A DNA stretch of 64,000 bases from Rhodococcus rhodnii (GTDB taxonomy: Bacteria; Actinomycetota; Actinomycetes; Mycobacteriales; Pseudonocardiaceae), in assembly GCA_000720375.1 (NCBI GenBank), contig JOAA01000019.1:1-64000 (forward strand). Direction: 5' to 3'. Position numbers and translations under genes: made by a program. Positions 55,170 to 64,000 of the stretch are shown here, piece after piece (position 1 is the stretch's first letter; each line of letters starts with the position of its first letter). Below the pieces are notes generated by a model. That model saw nothing but the letters and a program-made list of their open reading frames with translations. It was not told where the DNA came from and ran no database searches.

Positions 55170-57614
55170 TCATGCGGTCCCTCCTGGGTGGACGTTCACG
55201 GCGCTGCCGTGCACGGCTCCGAGAGTGCGGCGAACCGTTACGTCGCCGGAGTTTCCTGGCAGCCACACGACGCCGTCAGGCAGGTCCGCGTACTCGAACG
55301 GCACGGTGACCGCACCCCGGTCGGTGGCGACCGTCACGGTCTCCGCCTTGTCGACCCCGAGGACTGCGGCCGTGTGCTCGGACAGCCGGGCCACGACCCT
55401 GCGGGCGGTGCCTGCCAGGTGTGGCTCCTCGTCCTGCAGCGAACCGTTGTCCAGCAGCTGACGCCAGGTGGCGAGCAGTGCCTGGCCGTCGCTCTGCGGC
55501 AGGCCCGCTTGGCGCGACTCGAGGTTCGGCGCGGTGGCCTTGGCGGTCGCGGTCTCGCCCAGTCTGGCCAGGTCACCGGCGGCCGCGGTCGGCGTCTGGG
55601 TGAACAGGTCGGCGTCCATCTCGACCGCAAGCGTGTCCAGCACCCGGCAGTCCGGCAGCGCGCCGGTCCCGTCCAAGGTGGTGCCGAACTCGCGGCGACG
55701 GCCTTCCCAGTTGAGGAAGGTGCCGGCCTTCTCGACCGACGGGGCGATCGGCAGCACGACGTCCGCGAACGCGGTGACCGCGCTTTCCCGCAGCTCCAAG
55801 CTGAGCACGAAGTCCGCTGTTTCCAACGCCTTCAGGGCCAGTTCGGGGTCCGGCAGGTCGTACGGGTCGACGCCGCCGACCACCAGCGCGCTGAGCTCGC
55901 CGTTCGCGGCGGCCTCGATGATGCCGCTGGTGTCGCGGCCCGGAGTGTCGGGCAGCGAGCCGGGCTCAAGGCCCCATGCCTGCTCGACCTCGGCACGAGC
56001 CGCGGCATCGGCGACGAGCCTGCCGCCGGGCAGCAACGTCGGCAGCGCACCGACTTCGACCGCACCACGCTCTCCCGCGCGCCGCGGAATCCACGCGATC
56101 TTGGCGCCGGTCTTGGCCGACAACCGCAGCAGGGCCGAGAACAGGCCAGGGATCTGCGCGGCGCGCTCGCCGACCAGAACCACCGAACCCGGCTTGCCCA
56201 AGCCTTCGGTCACGTCCGCCGCGTGCTGGTCCAGCGCGTCCACGGCGGCCGCCTCGCCGCCGGGCGGCGTGGCGAGCAGCGTGCCGAACGTCTTCTCGAC
56301 CGCGGGGGACGTCCACTGTCCAATGTGGAAGACCTTGGTCCGGCCCTTGCGAGCCGCCTTGCGCAGCCGCAGGAAGACGATCGGCGCCTCTTCCTCAGGC
56401 TCGAACGCCACGCAGAGCACGGTCGGCGCGGCCTCGATCCCGGCGAAGGTCACGCCGGTCTCCGGCGTCGTACCGACCACAGTGGACGCGAGGAACTCCT
56501 GCTCCTCGACCGAGTGCGGCCGGGCGCGGAAGTCGATGTCGTTGGTACCCAACGCAACCCGGGCGAACTTCGAGTACGCGTACGCGTCCTCGACAGTCAG
56601 CCGGCCACCGGTCAGCACACCGGCGTTGCCGCGGGCCTTGCTCAGCGCCTCGGCGGCGACCTGCAGAGCCTCGGTCCAGGACGCGTCCTTCAGCTCACCG
56701 GTCGCCTTGTCCCGCACCTTCGGCCGCAGCACGCGGTCGGGGGCGGAGGCGTAGCGGAACGCGAAGCGGCCCTTGTCGCAGATCCACTCCTCGTTGACCT
56801 CGGGGTCGTTGCCGGCGAGCTTGCGCATCACCTTGCCGCGCCGCCAGTCCGTGCGCTCGGCACAGCCGGAGGAGCAGTGCTCGCACACGCTCGGCGTGGA
56901 CACCAGGTCGAACGGTCGCGACCGGAACCGGTACGCGGCACTGGTCAACGCACCGACCGGGCAGATCTGGATGGTGTTGCCGGAGAAGTACGACTGGAAC
57001 GGCTTCTCCTTGGCGATACCGATCTGCTGCTCGGCGCCGCGCTCCAGCAGCTCGATGAACGGGTCACCGGCGATCTGGGCGGAGAACCGGGTGCAGCGCT
57101 GGCAGAGCACGCAGCGCTCGCGGTCCAGCAGAACCTGGGTCGAGATCGGGATCGGCTTCGGGAACGTCCGCTTCTTGTCGACGAACCGGGAGTCCGTGCG
57201 ACCGTGCGCCAGCGCCTGGTTCTGCAGCGGGCACTCGCCGCCCTTGTCGCAGATCGGGCAGTCCAGCGGGTGGTTGATCAGCAGCAGCTCCATCACGCCC
57301 TGCTGCGCCTTGTCGGCGACCGGGGACGTGATCTGGGTCTTGACGACCATGCCGTCGGCGACCGTGATCGTGCAGGATGCCTGCGGCTTGGGCATCGGCC
57401 TGCCGCCCATCTCCACCTCGACCAGGCACTGGCGGCAAGCGCCTGCCGGGTCGAGCAGCGGGTGGTCGCAGAACCGGGGGATCGTGATCCCCATCCGCTC
57501 GGCGGTCCGGATCAGCAGCTCGCCCTTGGGAGCCACCACCTCGATACCGTCGATGACGAGCTTCACGTGCCCTTCTGGGACAACAAGCTCGTTCTTCTCG
57601 GGTGCAACGGTCAT
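55170..57614 (-). CDS. nuoG: NADH-quinone oxidoreductase subunit G
   Basis: 814 residues. N-terminal [2Fe-2S] ligands ([15 protein letters not shown]), then [24 protein letters not shown] and CEHCSSGC for the [4Fe-4S] clusters, followed by a molybdopterin-oxidoreductase-like domain that here has no cofactor role. The CEHCSSGC set (extra cluster N7 type) is retained. ATG 57614 overlaps the nuoF stop by one base (TGATG). Confidence 0.95.
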   Translation of the reverse strand: MTVAPEKNELVVPEGHVKLVIDGIEVVAPKGELLIRTAERMGITIPRFCDHPLLDPAGACRQCLVEVEMGGRPMPKPQASCTITVADGMVVKTQITSPVADKAQQGVMELLLINHPLDCPICDKGGECPLQNQALAHGRTDSRFVDKKRTFPKPIPISTQVLLDRERCVLCQRCTRFSAQIAGDPFIELLERGAEQQIGIAKEKPFQSYFSGNTIQICPVGALTSAAYRFRSRPFDLVSTPSVCEHCSSGCAERTDWRRGKVMRKLAGNDPEVNEEWICDKGRFAFRYASAPDRVLRPKVRDKATGELKDASWTEALQVAAEALSKARGNAGVLTGGRLTVEDAYAYSKFARVALGTNDIDFRARPHSVEEQEFLASTVVGTTPETGVTFAGIEAAPTVLCVAFEPEEEAPIVFLRLRKAARKGRTKVFHIGQWTSPAVEKTFGTLLATPPGGEAAAVDALDQHAADVTEGLGKPGSVVLVGERAAQIPGLFSALLRLSAKTGAKIAWIPRRAGERGAVEVGALPTLLPGGRLVADAAARAEVEQAWGLEPGSLPDTPGRDTSGIIEAAANGELSALVVGGVDPYDLPDPELALKALETADFVLSLELRESAVTAFADVVLPIAPSVEKAGTFLNWEGRRREFGTTLDGTGALPDCRVLDTLAVEMDADLFTQTPTAAAGDLARLGETATAKATAPNLESRQAGLPQSDGQALLATWRQLLDNGSLQDEEPHLAGTARRVVARLSEHTAAVLGVDKAETVTVATDRGAVTVPFEYADLPDGVVWLPGNSGDVTVRRTLGAVHGSAVNVHPGGTA

Positions 57615-58912
57615 CAGTTCGCTCCCGCCAGTGCAGGCTTACGGTTCTTCTCGCGGTTTTTCTGACACAGCGCGAGGAACTCGTCCCTGAAGTACTTGAT
57701 CCCGCTCTGGATCGGGCTGACCGCACCGTCCCCGAGCGCGCAGAACGACCGGCCGAGCACGTTGTCGCAGACGTCGAGCAACGTGTCGATGTCCTCTTCG
57801 GTGCCGTTGCCGTCGACCATCCGCTCGAGGATCTGCGTCAGCCAGTACGTGCCCTCCCGGCAGGGAGTGCACTTGCCGCACGACTCGTGCTTGTAGAACT
57901 GGGTCCACTTCATCACGGCCCACGGCACGGAAACCGTCTCGTTGAAGACCTGCACGGCGGTGGTGCCGAGCATCGAGCCGGCTTCCGCGGCGCCTTCGAA
58001 GTCCAGCGGGACGTCCATGTGCTCCGCGGTGAACATCGGCGTGGAGGATCCGCCAGGAGTCCAGAACTTCAGCGGGATGCCGTCCTTCATGCCGCCTGCC
58101 ATGTCCAGCAGCTGGCGAAGGGTGGTGCCCAGCGGAGCCTCGTACTGGCCCGGCTTCTCGACGTGCCCGGAGATCGAGTAGATCTTCGGGCCGGGCGACT
58201 TCTCGGTGCCCATCTTGCGGAACCAGTCGGAGCCGCCGTTGATGATGTAGGGAACCGACGCGATCGTCTCGACGTTGTTCACTGTGGTGGGAGCGGCGTA
58301 AAGCCCCGCCGCCGCCGGGAAGGGCGGCTTCAGGCGAGGCTGGCCACGACGGCCCTCCAGCGAGTCGAGCAGAGCGGTCTCCTCGCCGCAGATGTACGCA
58401 CCCGCACCGGCGTGGACCGTGATCTCCAGGTCGTAGCCGGAGCCGAGGATGTTCGCGCCGAGGTACCCGGCGGCCTTGGCCTCCGCGACGGCCTGGTTGA
58501 GCCTGCGGATGCAGTGCAGCGCTTCACCGCGCACGTAGATGAAGCAGTGGTGGGAGCGCATCGCGTAGGACGCGATGATGCAGCCTTCGATCAGCGAGTG
58601 CGGGTCCGCCATCATCAGCGGGATGTCCTTGCACGTCCCCGGCTCGCCCTCGTCGGCGTTGATCACCAGGTAGTGCGGCTTGTCCTCGTTGGGCGGCATG
58701 AAGGACCACTTCAGGCCGGACGGGAAGCCCGCGCCACCGCGACCACGAAGGCCGGAGTCCTTGACCACCTGCACGATCTGCTCCGGCGTCGCGCCGAGAG
58801 CCTTGCGTACGGCGGTGTAGCCCTCCAGCTGCTCGTAGGTCTGGATGGACCAGGAGCGGGGAGACAGCCAGCGCTTGGTGAGTACCGGCGTCACCGGGTC
58901 GACTGTGCTCAT
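57614..58912 (-). CDS. nuoF: NADH-quinone oxidoreductase subunit F
   Basis: 432 residues. FMN/NADH site [15 protein letters not shown] and '[17 protein letters not shown]', [4Fe-4S] N3 ligands in [13 protein letters not shown] and a fourth Cys in '[10 protein letters not shown]'. It takes hydride from NADH. Overlaps nuoE by four bases (ATGA). Confidence 0.96.
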   Translation of the reverse strand: MSTVDPVTPVLTKRWLSPRSWSIQTYEQLEGYTAVRKALGATPEQIVQVVKDSGLRGRGGAGFPSGLKWSFMPPNEDKPHYLVINADEGEPGTCKDIPLMMADPHSLIEGCIIASYAMRSHHCFIYVRGEALHCIRRLNQAVAEAKAAGYLGANILGSGYDLEITVHAGAGAYICGEETALLDSLEGRRGQPRLKPPFPAAAGLYAAPTTVNNVETIASVPYIINGGSDWFRKMGTEKSPGPKIYSISGHVEKPGQYEAPLGTTLRQLLDMAGGMKDGIPLKFWTPGGSSTPMFTAEHMDVPLDFEGAAEAGSMLGTTAVQVFNETVSVPWAVMKWTQFYKHESCGKCTPCREGTYWLTQILERMVDGNGTEEDIDTLLDVCDNVLGRSFCALGDGAVSPIQSGIKYFRDEFLALCQKNREKNRKPALAGAN

Positions 58913-59772
58913 TTCTTCTCCAGGTCGGGGAACGCCACGGTCGCCGGCATGGCCGGCGCGGTCCAGCCGCGGTCCTGCGCCAACTGCGCGCCCGCGAGCG
59001 TCTCCGTCGCCTGCGACGGACCGTCCACATCGGACTCACGCTCGAAGAAGCCTGCCAGCTGCAGCGACACGTCCTTGAAGTCGGTCAGCGGGGCGCCCCT
59101 GCTCGGTGCGGGCTTCTCGCCGCGCCGCAAGGCATCCACCAGCTCGACCGCCTTGTCCGGCGTCTGGTTGTCGTAGAACTCGTAGTTCACCTGGAGTACC
59201 GGCCCGAGGTCGCAGGCCGCGAGGCACTCCGCGTGCTCGATCGTGATCGAGCCGGGTTCGCCAGGCGTACCAGCGGTTTCCTCGTGGCCAAGCGGCTTGC
59301 CCGGCTCACCGAGGTGCTCACGCAGCCTGGCGTAGATGCTGTCGCCGCCGAGCGCCGCGCACAGGGTGTTCGTGCACACGCTGACCAAGTGCTCGCCGCA
59401 TGGCTTGCGCTTGTACATCGTGTAGAACGTCGCCACCGCGCTGACCTCGGCCGGGGCGAGATCCAACTGCTGAGCGCAGAACTGGATCCCGGCCTGGCTG
59501 ACGTAACCCTGCACCGACTGCACCAGGTGCAGCATCGGCAGCAGCGCCGAGCGGGACTGCGGGTAGCGGGCGATGATCGCCTGCGCCCGGTCCACGATCC
59601 CGTCGAAGACGCTGAGGTCCTCGCGGATCTCGGTGACCAGCTTCTCGGTCTCCGCCTCGGGAAGCACGGACGCGACCGCCGCCTCCCGCGAGTCGTCCAC
59701 AGTCGACTGGAAAGTGGGCTCGCTGCCGACGGTGGAACCGCCGTAGGTCTGCCCAGGTCCAGAAGTGGTCAT
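58909..59772 (-). CDS. nuoE: NADH-quinone oxidoreductase subunit E
   Basis: 287 residues from ATG 59772 (ATGA with the nuoD stop); the longer open frame upstream lies inside nuoD. Thioredoxin-like [2Fe-2S] domain with Cys in [12 protein letters not shown] and [15 protein letters not shown]-terminal and C-terminal extensions of about 40 and 65 residues make it longer than E. coli NuoE, as in other actinobacteria. Confidence 0.95.
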   Translation of the reverse strand: MTTSGPGQTYGGSTVGSEPTFQSTVDDSREAAVASVLPEAETEKLVTEIREDLSVFDGIVDRAQAIIARYPQSRSALLPMLHLVQSVQGYVSQAGIQFCAQQLDLAPAEVSAVATFYTMYKRKPCGEHLVSVCTNTLCAALGGDSIYARLREHLGEPGKPLGHEETAGTPGEPGSITIEHAECLAACDLGPVLQVNYEFYDNQTPDKAVELVDALRRGEKPAPSRGAPLTDFKDVSLQLAGFFERESDVDGPSQATETLAGAQLAQDRGWTAPAMPATVAFPDLEKK

Positions 59773-61130
59773 CGGTCCACACCGCCCATGACTGGATCGA
59801 TCGAAGCGACCGCGGCGATCAGGTCCGCGATCAGCCCGCCCTCGGCCATGGCGGGCATTGCCTGCAGGTTCACGAAGCTTGGTTCGCGGGCGTGCACGCG
59901 CAACGGCCTCGTGCCGCCGTCGGACACCAGGTGGTAGCCCAGCTCGCCGCGGGGCGACTCGATCGGCTGGTACACCTGGCCCGCCGGAACGTGGAAGCCC
60001 TCGGTGACCAGCTTGAAGTGGTGGATCAGCGACTCCATCGACTGGCCCATGATCTTGCGGACGTGCTCGAGCGAGTTGCCCATGCCGTCGGGGCCGATGG
60101 TCAGCTGCGCCGGCCACGCGATCTTCTTGTCCTCGACCATGACCGGGCCCGGCTCGAGCAGCTTCATCGTCTGCTTGATGATCTTGAGCGACTGGGACAT
60201 CTCCTCCATGCGGATGAGATAGCGCGCCCAGCAGTCCGCGTCGGTCGACGTCGGCACCTCGAAGTCGACCTCGTCGTACGCCAGGTACGGCTCGATCTTG
60301 CGCTGGTCCCACGCCAGGCCCGCGGACCGCAGCACCGGGCCGGTGATGCCGAGCGCCAGGCAGCCGTCCAGCGACAGGTAGCCGACGTCCTTCAAGCGGT
60401 TGCGCCACACAGGCTGTCCGGTGAACAGCTTGTGGTACATGGCGATGCGCTCTTCCATCGTCTTGACGAACTTGGTCAGGTAGTCCTTCCAGTCCTCCGG
60501 AAGGTCCTGAGCCACCCCGCCAGGACGGATGAACGCGTGGTTCATCCGCAGACCGGTGATGTACTCCAGCGTGTGCAGCAGCACCTCGCGCTCACGGAAG
60601 CCAAGCGCGGCAGCGGTTGTGGAGCCGAGCTCCATACCGCCGGTGGCCAGGTACACGAAGTGCGACGAGATCCGGTTGATCTCCAGCAGCAGCTGGCGGA
60701 TCAGCTGCGCGCGGCGCGGAGCCTCGATGCCCAGCAGCTTCTCGACACCCATGCAGTACGCGGCCTCGTGCGACAGCGGCGCGAGGTAGTCGGTGCGGGT
60801 GATGAAGGTGACGCCCTGCGTCCAGGTCCGGTACTCGCAGTTCTTCTCGATCCCGGTGTGCAGGTAGCCGATCACCGAACGGGCCTGGGTGACGGTCTCG
60901 CCCTCGATCTCGATCACCAGGCGGAGCACGCCGTGCGTGGACGGGTGCTGTGGGCCGAGGTTGATCACCATGCGCTCGTCGTGCGTGGCGTCCTCGAGCA
61001 CCTGGTCCCAGTCGCCGCCCGTCAGCGTGTAGACCGGGCCCTCGGTGGTCTGCCTTGCTTCGGCGGCGTACGGGTCGCCGGTCGCGGCGCTCGCATCAGG
61101 TGTGGTGGCGTCAGTCGGGTTTGTGGTCAC
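59769..61130 (-). CDS. nuoD: NADH-quinone oxidoreductase subunit D
   Basis: 453 residues, 49-kDa-type subunit forming the quinone cavity with NuoB and NuoH. Conserved [20 protein letters not shown], '[18 protein letters not shown]' and quinone-site residues near '[15 protein letters not shown]'. A hydrophilic N-terminal extension of about 50 residues. ATGA overlap with nuoC. Confidence 0.96.
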   Translation of the reverse strand: MTTNPTDATTPDASAATGDPYAAEARQTTEGPVYTLTGGDWDQVLEDATHDERMVINLGPQHPSTHGVLRLVIEIEGETVTQARSVIGYLHTGIEKNCEYRTWTQGVTFITRTDYLAPLSHEAAYCMGVEKLLGIEAPRRAQLIRQLLLEINRISSHFVYLATGGMELGSTTAAALGFREREVLLHTLEYITGLRMNHAFIRPGGVAQDLPEDWKDYLTKFVKTMEERIAMYHKLFTGQPVWRNRLKDVGYLSLDGCLALGITGPVLRSAGLAWDQRKIEPYLAYDEVDFEVPTSTDADCWARYLIRMEEMSQSLKIIKQTMKLLEPGPVMVEDKKIAWPAQLTIGPDGMGNSLEHVRKIMGQSMESLIHHFKLVTEGFHVPAGQVYQPIESPRGELGYHLVSDGGTRPLRVHAREPSFVNLQAMPAMAEGGLIADLIAAVASIDPVMGGVDR

Positions 61131-61867
61131 GAGTAAGACCTCCGCTGGTCGGGCGGTGGGATCTCCGCGCCCTTGTACTCAACCGGGATGCCGCCGAGCG
61201 GGTAGTCCTTGCGCTGCGGGTGGCCGTCCCAGTCGTCCGGCATGAGGATCCGGGTCAGCGCCGGGTGGCCGTCGTAGACGATCCCGAACATGTCCCAGGT
61301 CTCCCGCTCCTGCCAGTCGGCCGTCGGGTAGACCTCGACGACGCTCGGCACGTGCGGGTCCTCGACATCCAGCGCGACCTCGAGGCGGATCCGACGCCGG
61401 AACGTCATCGATGTCAGGTGGTAGACCGAATGCAGCCGCTGCGGCACGTCGACGCCGTAGTCGACGCCGGAGACCGAACTGCACAGCTCGAAGCGCAGCG
61501 CGGGCTCGTCACGCAGGATCCGGCAGATCTTCAGCAGGTGTTCACGCGCGACGTAGTACGTGATCTCGCCGCGGTCGACGGTGACCTGCAGGATCGCCTC
61601 GGCCGGGATGTTGCGGCGGGAGAACGCCGCCATCATCTCGTCGGTGACCTCGTCGAACCAGCCGCCGTAGGGGCGCTCGGCCGGAGGCGGGCTGTACGCG
61701 GGCAGCCGCAGGCCGCCGAAGCCAGAAGTGTCGCCGGAGTCCGAGACACCGAACATGCCCTTGCGGGACTTGCCCGCGACCACACCGGGTTTCGGGGCCG
61801 TGTCACGGGCTTCGAGGCCTTCTTCGGGCCGTTCGGCACTCGAGTGCTCGTCGCCTGGGGTAGTCAC
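61127..61867 (-). CDS. nuoC: NADH-quinone oxidoreductase subunit C
   Basis: 246 residues from GTG 61867, three bases after nuoB. 30-kDa subunit core in the C-terminal two thirds ([20 protein letters not shown], '[20 protein letters not shown]', '[20 protein letters not shown]'). The N-terminal 55 residues are variable and charged. Structural subunit of the peripheral arm. Confidence 0.95.
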   Translation of the reverse strand: MTTPGDEHSSAERPEEGLEARDTAPKPGVVAGKSRKGMFGVSDSGDTSGFGGLRLPAYSPPPAERPYGGWFDEVTDEMMAAFSRRNIPAEAILQVTVDRGEITYYVAREHLLKICRILRDEPALRFELCSSVSGVDYGVDVPQRLHSVYHLTSMTFRRRIRLEVALDVEDPHVPSVVEVYPTADWQERETWDMFGIVYDGHPALTRILMPDDWDGHPQRKDYPLGGIPVEYKGAEIPPPDQRRSYS

Positions 61868-61870
61868 CGC

Positions 61871-62431
61871 TCAGCCCTTCTTCTTGGCGTAGCGCTCGGA
61901 GGACGGGATCAGCTCGGCCGGCTGGAAGCCCTCTTCCGCCAGCTTCGCGGCCCGGCGGGCACCCAGCGGCTCCTCGGAGATCCGCTGGTGCAGCTTGAGG
62001 ATCGCGTCGAGCAGCATCTCCGGGCGCGGCGGGCAACCGGGCAGGTAGATGTCGACCGGGACGACGTGGTCGACGCCCTGCACGACCGCGTAGTTGTTGA
62101 ACATGCCACCGGACGAGGCGCAGACACCCATCGCGATGACCCACTTGGGCTCGGGCATCTGGTCGTAGATCTGGCGCAGGACCGGGGCCATCTTGTTGGT
62201 GACCCGGCCGGCCACGATCATCAGGTCGGCCTGCCTAGGGCTGGCGCTGAAGCGCTCCATGCCGAACCGGGCGTAGTCGTAGCGGGCGCCACCGACGGTC
62301 ATCATCTCGATCGCGCAACAGGCCAGACCGAACGTGGCGGGCCACACGGAGTTCTTCCGTGCCCAGTTCACCAGCTTTTCCAAGCCGGCCAGCATGACTC
62401 CGTTGGGGAGGAGCTTCTCTTCGATTCCCAT
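61871..62431 (-). CDS. nuoB: NADH-quinone oxidoreductase subunit B
   Basis: 186 residues. Ligands of the terminal [4Fe-4S] cluster N2: the Cys-Cys pair in [16 protein letters not shown], Cys in '[15 protein letters not shown]' and Cys in '[14 protein letters not shown]'. It delivers electrons to menaquinone. Ten bp after the nuoA stop. Confidence 0.97.
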   Translation of the reverse strand: MGIEEKLLPNGVMLAGLEKLVNWARKNSVWPATFGLACCAIEMMTVGGARYDYARFGMERFSASPRQADLMIVAGRVTNKMAPVLRQIYDQMPEPKWVIAMGVCASSGGMFNNYAVVQGVDHVVPVDIYLPGCPPRPEMLLDAILKLHQRISEEPLGARRAAKLAEEGFQPAELIPSSERYAKKKG

Positions 62432-62441
62432 GCTTGCCCCT

Positions 62442-62849
62442 CTAGTTCCAGTCCAGTCCGCCGCGTCGCCAGACGTACGCGTAGGCGAAGCCGACGGTGG
62501 CGATGAACAGGACGATCTCCACCACGCCGAACGCGCCCAGAGCGTCCGCGGTGACCGCGAACGGGTAGAGGAAGACCATCTCGATGTCGAACAGGATGAA
62601 CAGCATCGCGGTCAGGTAATAGGCGACCGGAACACGACCGCCGCCGACAACCGGCTGCGGTGACGGTTCGATGCCGCACTCGTACGCCTCGAGCTTCGCC
62701 CGGTTGAACCGCTTGGGCCCGACCAGAGCGCCGAGCGTGGCCGAGACCCCCGCGAACAGCGCTCCCAGTGCGAGCAGGAACACCAACGGAAGGTACGAGC
62801 CGAGTTCCGAACCACCGCTCTGTGCCAGCACGCTCACGCCGTCGACCAT
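62442..62849 (-). CDS. nuoA: NADH-quinone oxidoreductase subunit A
   Basis: 135 residues from ATG 62849 ([20 protein letters not shown]). Three membrane helices, with the conserved Asp/Glu-containing '[15 protein letters not shown]' loop and '[15 protein letters not shown]'. First gene of the 14-gene operon; the promoter region upstream carries two Rex-type palindromes. GAAAGGAC lies before the start. Confidence 0.95.
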   Translation of the reverse strand: MVDGVSVLAQSGGSELGSYLPLVFLLALGALFAGVSATLGALVGPKRFNRAKLEAYECGIEPSPQPVVGGGRVPVAYYLTAMLFILFDIEMVFLYPFAVTADALGAFGVVEIVLFIATVGFAYAYVWRRGGLDWN

Positions 62850-62999
62850 TGACAACGCCGTCCTTTCCCCGCGCATCGATCGCCCTCGTCGGCACCCTAA
62901 GGGGTCTTGCTCACACCCCTGGTGGTTAGGCACGCCTAACAAGCCGTGCCATTCCCCGCCCTTTCAGGCCCCGACCAGCGCGAACGCTTGTCGCCGAGC

Positions 63000-63017
63000 T
63001 TGTGAAAGTCTTCACAA
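63000..63017. promoter_or_regulatory. Rex operator 1 upstream of nuoA
   Basis: Perfect palindrome TTGTGAAAGTCTTCACAA, matching the Rex consensus TTGTGAA-N4-TTCACAA described in Streptomyces coelicolor; the inverted arms extend two to three more bases on each side (62997-63020). Rex represses respiratory genes when NADH is low relative to NAD+. About 150 bp upstream of the nuoA start. Confidence 0.85.
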
Positions 63018-63031
63018 GCTGTCTCATGACG

Positions 63032-63049
63032 ATGTGAAACCATTCACAA
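63032..63049. promoter_or_regulatory. Rex operator 2 upstream of nuoA
   Basis: ATGTGAAACCATTCACAA: TGTGAA-N4-TTCACA core perfect, outer pair mismatched. Its centre is 32 bp from operator 1, about three helical turns, allowing two Rex dimers on one face of the DNA. Confidence 0.82.
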
Positions 63050-63186
63050 GACGTAGCGGCAGTCTAGGACTTGGCTCACAAGAAGGAACCCCCAGGTCCG
63101 CCAAGCGTCCATGTGAGGCCCACCACCCGGGCAACAACGACGCCTCCGCGAGCGAAGCGAGCGAGAGAAGTCGGTGACGGGTGGCC

Positions 63187-63304
63187 GCGCGTGTCTGCCT
63201 TTGCGGCGTGGGAGTCGCTCCGTCCGCGGCGCACAGCGGCAGCCAACCCGGCTGGTAGCGAGGCGGATGGAGGACTCACGCTTGCTGCAAAGGCGGACAC
63301 GCGG
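63187..63304. repeat. Inverted-repeat element related to the 120-bp family
   Basis: Left arm GCGCGTGTCTGCCTTTGC (about 63187) and the reverse complement of the right arm, CCGCGTGTCCGCCTTTGC (ending about 63304), are near-identical; the inner arms GGGAGTCGCTCCGTCCGC and its partner also pair in part. It occupies most of the gap between nuoA and the reductase gene, where no protein gene is seen. Confidence 0.6.
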
Positions 63305-63382
63305 TAATTCGGTTCGACCAGCCCCGCTGGGACAGGACTAACCCCGCTAGAACAGAAGGCAGCTTCCTTCGCCCGCGAGCCG

Positions 63383-63508
63383 GCGCGTGTCCACCATTCC
63401 GGCACGGTGAGTCAAACTGCTCGACTCGCTACCAGCCCCGCTGATACCCGCCGTGCGCCGCTCGCGCGTTCAACACACCATGGGCCTCGTCGGTGGGCAC
63501 GCGTGTGG
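63383..63508. repeat. About 120-bp imperfect inverted-repeat element, copy 2
   Basis: Left arm GCGTGTCCACC then GGTGAGTCAAACTGCTCGAC; right arm in reverse complement GCGTGCCCACC then GGTGTGTTGAACGCGCGAGC. The shared cores with 12655-12775 show they are one family. It lies 60 bp behind the reductase gene stop, as copy 1 lies behind rplL. Confidence 0.6.
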
Positions 63509-63567
63509 CCCTTGCGGTGCCGCTTCGCTTTGCTTCGGGCGTTGCTTATGGGTGCTTTGGATTGGGG

Positions 63568-64000
63568 TTAGCGGAGGTTGGGGGCGATCTTGCTGGCCAC
63601 TGAGATCATCCGGTCCACCACGTCCCCGTCCTTCGGGTCGAAGCACCCCGACAGACCCTTGTGGATCAGCGGAATCAGCGAGTTCACGCGCAACCCGTAC
63701 TTGGTCGCCGCGCGCATGATCTTCGGTTTTCCGATGATCTTCGCGAAAATGTTGCCCAGGCGGTAATAACCGCCGTAAAGCTCACGCATCGCAACGGGGT
63801 AAGCCCGCAAAGCCCGTTCCCGTGAAGGACCTTCCGAACGAGCCAAAGCCTGCACGACGATCTCCGAGGCGATCTTCGCCGACTCCATCGCGGACTGAAT
63901 GCCCTCGCCGTTGAACGGGCTCACCATGCCACCGGCGTCCCCGAGCAGCAGCATGCCGTCGCGGTAGTGCGGAGTGCGGTTGAAGCCCATCGGCAGTCCG
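63568..64000 (-). CDS. Geranylgeranyl reductase family flavoprotein (menaquinone reductase-like), C-terminal part
   Basis: The gene enters from the right edge; 143 codons are visible. The conserved FAD-binding motif LLLGDAGGMVSPFNGEGIQS is followed by the helical C-terminal region (GGYYRLGNIFAKIIGKPKIM) of the MenJ/geranylgeranyl-reductase family. Such enzymes saturate one isoprene unit of menaquinone or reduce geranylgeranyl lipids. In M. tuberculosis menJ (Rv0561c) neighbours menaquinone genes, and the position near nuo and a polyprenyl synthase supports a quinone role here. N-terminus and start not visible. Confidence 0.85.
   Translation of the reverse strand, partial: GLPMGFNRTPHYRDGMLLLGDAGGMVSPFNGEGIQSAMESAKIASEIVVQALARSEGPSRERALRAYPVAMRELYGGYYRLGNIFAKIIGKPKIMRAATKYGLRVNSLIPLIHKGLSGCFDPKDGDVVDRMISVASKIAPNLR

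Noticed and set aside
55188..57665. Open frame of 825 codons on the plus strand, the second longest in the window after the GGDEF-EAL frame
   Set aside because: It is antisense to nuoG for its whole length, very rich in Arg/Gly/Ala/Gln, and reflects the third-position GC of the real gene; no ribosome site or family pattern.
63066..63567. Small frames beginning MPEWWTRAG near the right end and near 12.5 kb
   Set aside because: They recur because the DNA is repeated; frames are broken at different points in each copy and overlap inverted arms, so they are not taken as genes.

Overview
The window is high-GC actinobacterial DNA. Gene content points to the order Pseudonocardiales (Amycolatopsis, Kibdelosporangium, Lentzea and relatives): an actinobacterial Mce lipid importer with Mce-associated proteins, the rpmG-hadA-hadB / secE-nusG-rplK-rplA / rplJ-rplL neighbourhood known from Mycobacterium, an EspG-like protein, a KorAB 2-oxoacid oxidoreductase and a 14-gene nuo operon. 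The genus is an inference; no rRNA is present.

Layout. 1-109: tail of a transposase, perhaps ISAs1 family. 312-11373 (minus): one 11-kb operon mceG-yrbEA-yrbEB-mceABCDEF-mas-mas with nearly every junction translationally coupled by ATGA/GTGA overlaps. 11594-12454: secreted S1-type protease. 12822-13791: rplJ-rplL behind an L10 leader. 14038-17877: membrane protein, secreted GH3 enzyme and a two-component system. 17930-20598: tRNA-Trp, secE, nusG, rplK, rplA. 20780-24650: aspartate-type aminotransferase, an exported class-V PLP enzyme, hadB, hadA, rpmG, tRNA-Met and tRNA-Thr. 24714-29237: a membrane GAF-GGDEF-EAL protein, a DUF6069-like/HxlR pair, a repeat-filled gap and tRNA-Tyr. 29352-36436: yajQ, rmlA, an ECF sigma/anti-sigma pair, htpX, a siderophore-interacting flavoprotein, a dimethylargininase, an Lrp regulator and a crotonase. 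36645-39604: korA-korB with a long, potentially folded leader. 39641-41108: a TetR/hydrolase divergent pair with two perfect operators. 41101-44464: EspG-like protein, an active-looking diguanylate cyclase and an ArfC-like membrane protein. 44497-45765: a solitary TnpB. 45883-62849 (minus): nuoA-N followed by a polyprenyl diphosphate synthase. 63568-64000: the C-terminal part of a geranylgeranyl-reductase-type (menaquinone reductase-like) gene.

How it fits together. The right third is a menaquinone respiration locus: Complex I, an isoprenoid chain synthase and a quinone-tail reductase, with two near-consensus Rex (NADH/NAD+ sensor) operators upstream of nuoA. KorAB would supply reduced ferredoxin. 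The left third combines lipid import with the translation/transcription machinery. Three genes belong to cyclic-di-GMP biology: an EAL enzyme with a broken GGDEF site, an intact GGEEF cyclase with an I-site, and YajQ.

The least explained parts are non-coding: a 22-bp-period repeat directly behind two genes, a roughly 120-bp inverted-repeat element, a 48-bp palindrome that supplies a stop codon in one place and interrupts the nuo operon in another, a third repeat family at 28.8-29.05 kb, and the korA leader.
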